This document shows positions 13,757 to 13,758 of a DNA stretch of 13,758 nt, piece by piece. The stretch comes from Brumimicrobium sp964346075 (GTDB lineage: Bacteria; Bacteroidota; Bacteroidia; Flavobacteriales_D; Crocinitomicaceae): the NCBI GenBank assembly GCA_964346075.1, contig CAYFTH010000083.1, positions 1-13,758 on the forward strand. The letters run 5' to 3'. The translations under genes were made by a program, and so were the position numbers. A model generated the notes under the pieces. It did not search any database, had not been told where the DNA came from, and saw only the letters and a program-made list of their open reading frames with translations. Each line of letters starts with the position of its first letter. Position 1 is the stretch's first letter.

Positions 13757-13758
13757 GC

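Noticed and set aside
1..13758. CRISPR array, tRNA, rRNA or insertion sequence
   Set aside because: No regularly spaced repeats, cloverleaf, rRNA core sequence or transposase motif was seen on either strand.

Overview
The window looks like ordinary chromosomal DNA from a member of the Bacteroidota. The reasons are AT-rich intergenic DNA, several TAnnTTTG-type -7 boxes, few Shine-Dalgarno sites, a Bacteroidota-style TonB protein, and two histidine kinases whose H-boxes read HEFKTP and HQLGTP. Genus cannot be decided from the sequence. I see no tRNA, rRNA, CRISPR array, transposase gene or intact mobile element, and no obvious defence island.

Layout. On the minus strand, 1-515 is the N-terminal part of an exported serine beta-lactamase-family hydrolase. 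A 352-bp gap (516-867) holds its likely promoter, a doubtful protein remnant, a 24-codon leader ORF with a clear GGAGG site, and an inverted repeat just before cydA. Then comes cydAB (868-3291, plus), a cytochrome bd quinol oxidase with a short Q-loop. A spacer with a REP-like GC-rich repeat separates cydB from a convergent minus-strand group (5105 down to 3478): a polytopic membrane protein, a small 72-aa ORF overlapping both neighbours, and a PNPOx-fold flavoprotein. From a repeat-rich divergent region, phzF-like isomerase runs on the plus strand (5380-6174), followed by a second REP-like element. Next is a tight plus-strand group: zinc-ribbon methyltransferase, CrtA-like monooxygenase (ATGA overlap) and a small STAS/SpoIIAA-like protein. 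A GNAT acetyltransferase with its own -7 box follows. Then a histidine kinase and OmpR-family response regulator overlap by 8 nt. A TonB-like energy transducer follows, and its promoter appears to be a sigma-54 type (TTGGCACG-N4-TTGA) lying inside a terminator-shaped hairpin. A strong terminator (12167-12196) separates it from a convergent, complete orphan histidine kinase (13756 down to 12206).

How the parts relate. cydAB gives high-affinity oxygen respiration. The kinase/regulator pair is a translationally coupled two-component system. The TonB protein couples inner-membrane energy to outer-membrane transport. The methyltransferase-CrtA-like-STAS group looks co-transcribed, but no other carotenoid gene is visible, so a carotenoid role is unproven. 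The most interesting signals are regulatory: the promoter-in-terminator arrangement before tonB, the leader ORF plus inverted repeat before cydA, and the small ORF bridging two overlapping genes at 4007-4225.
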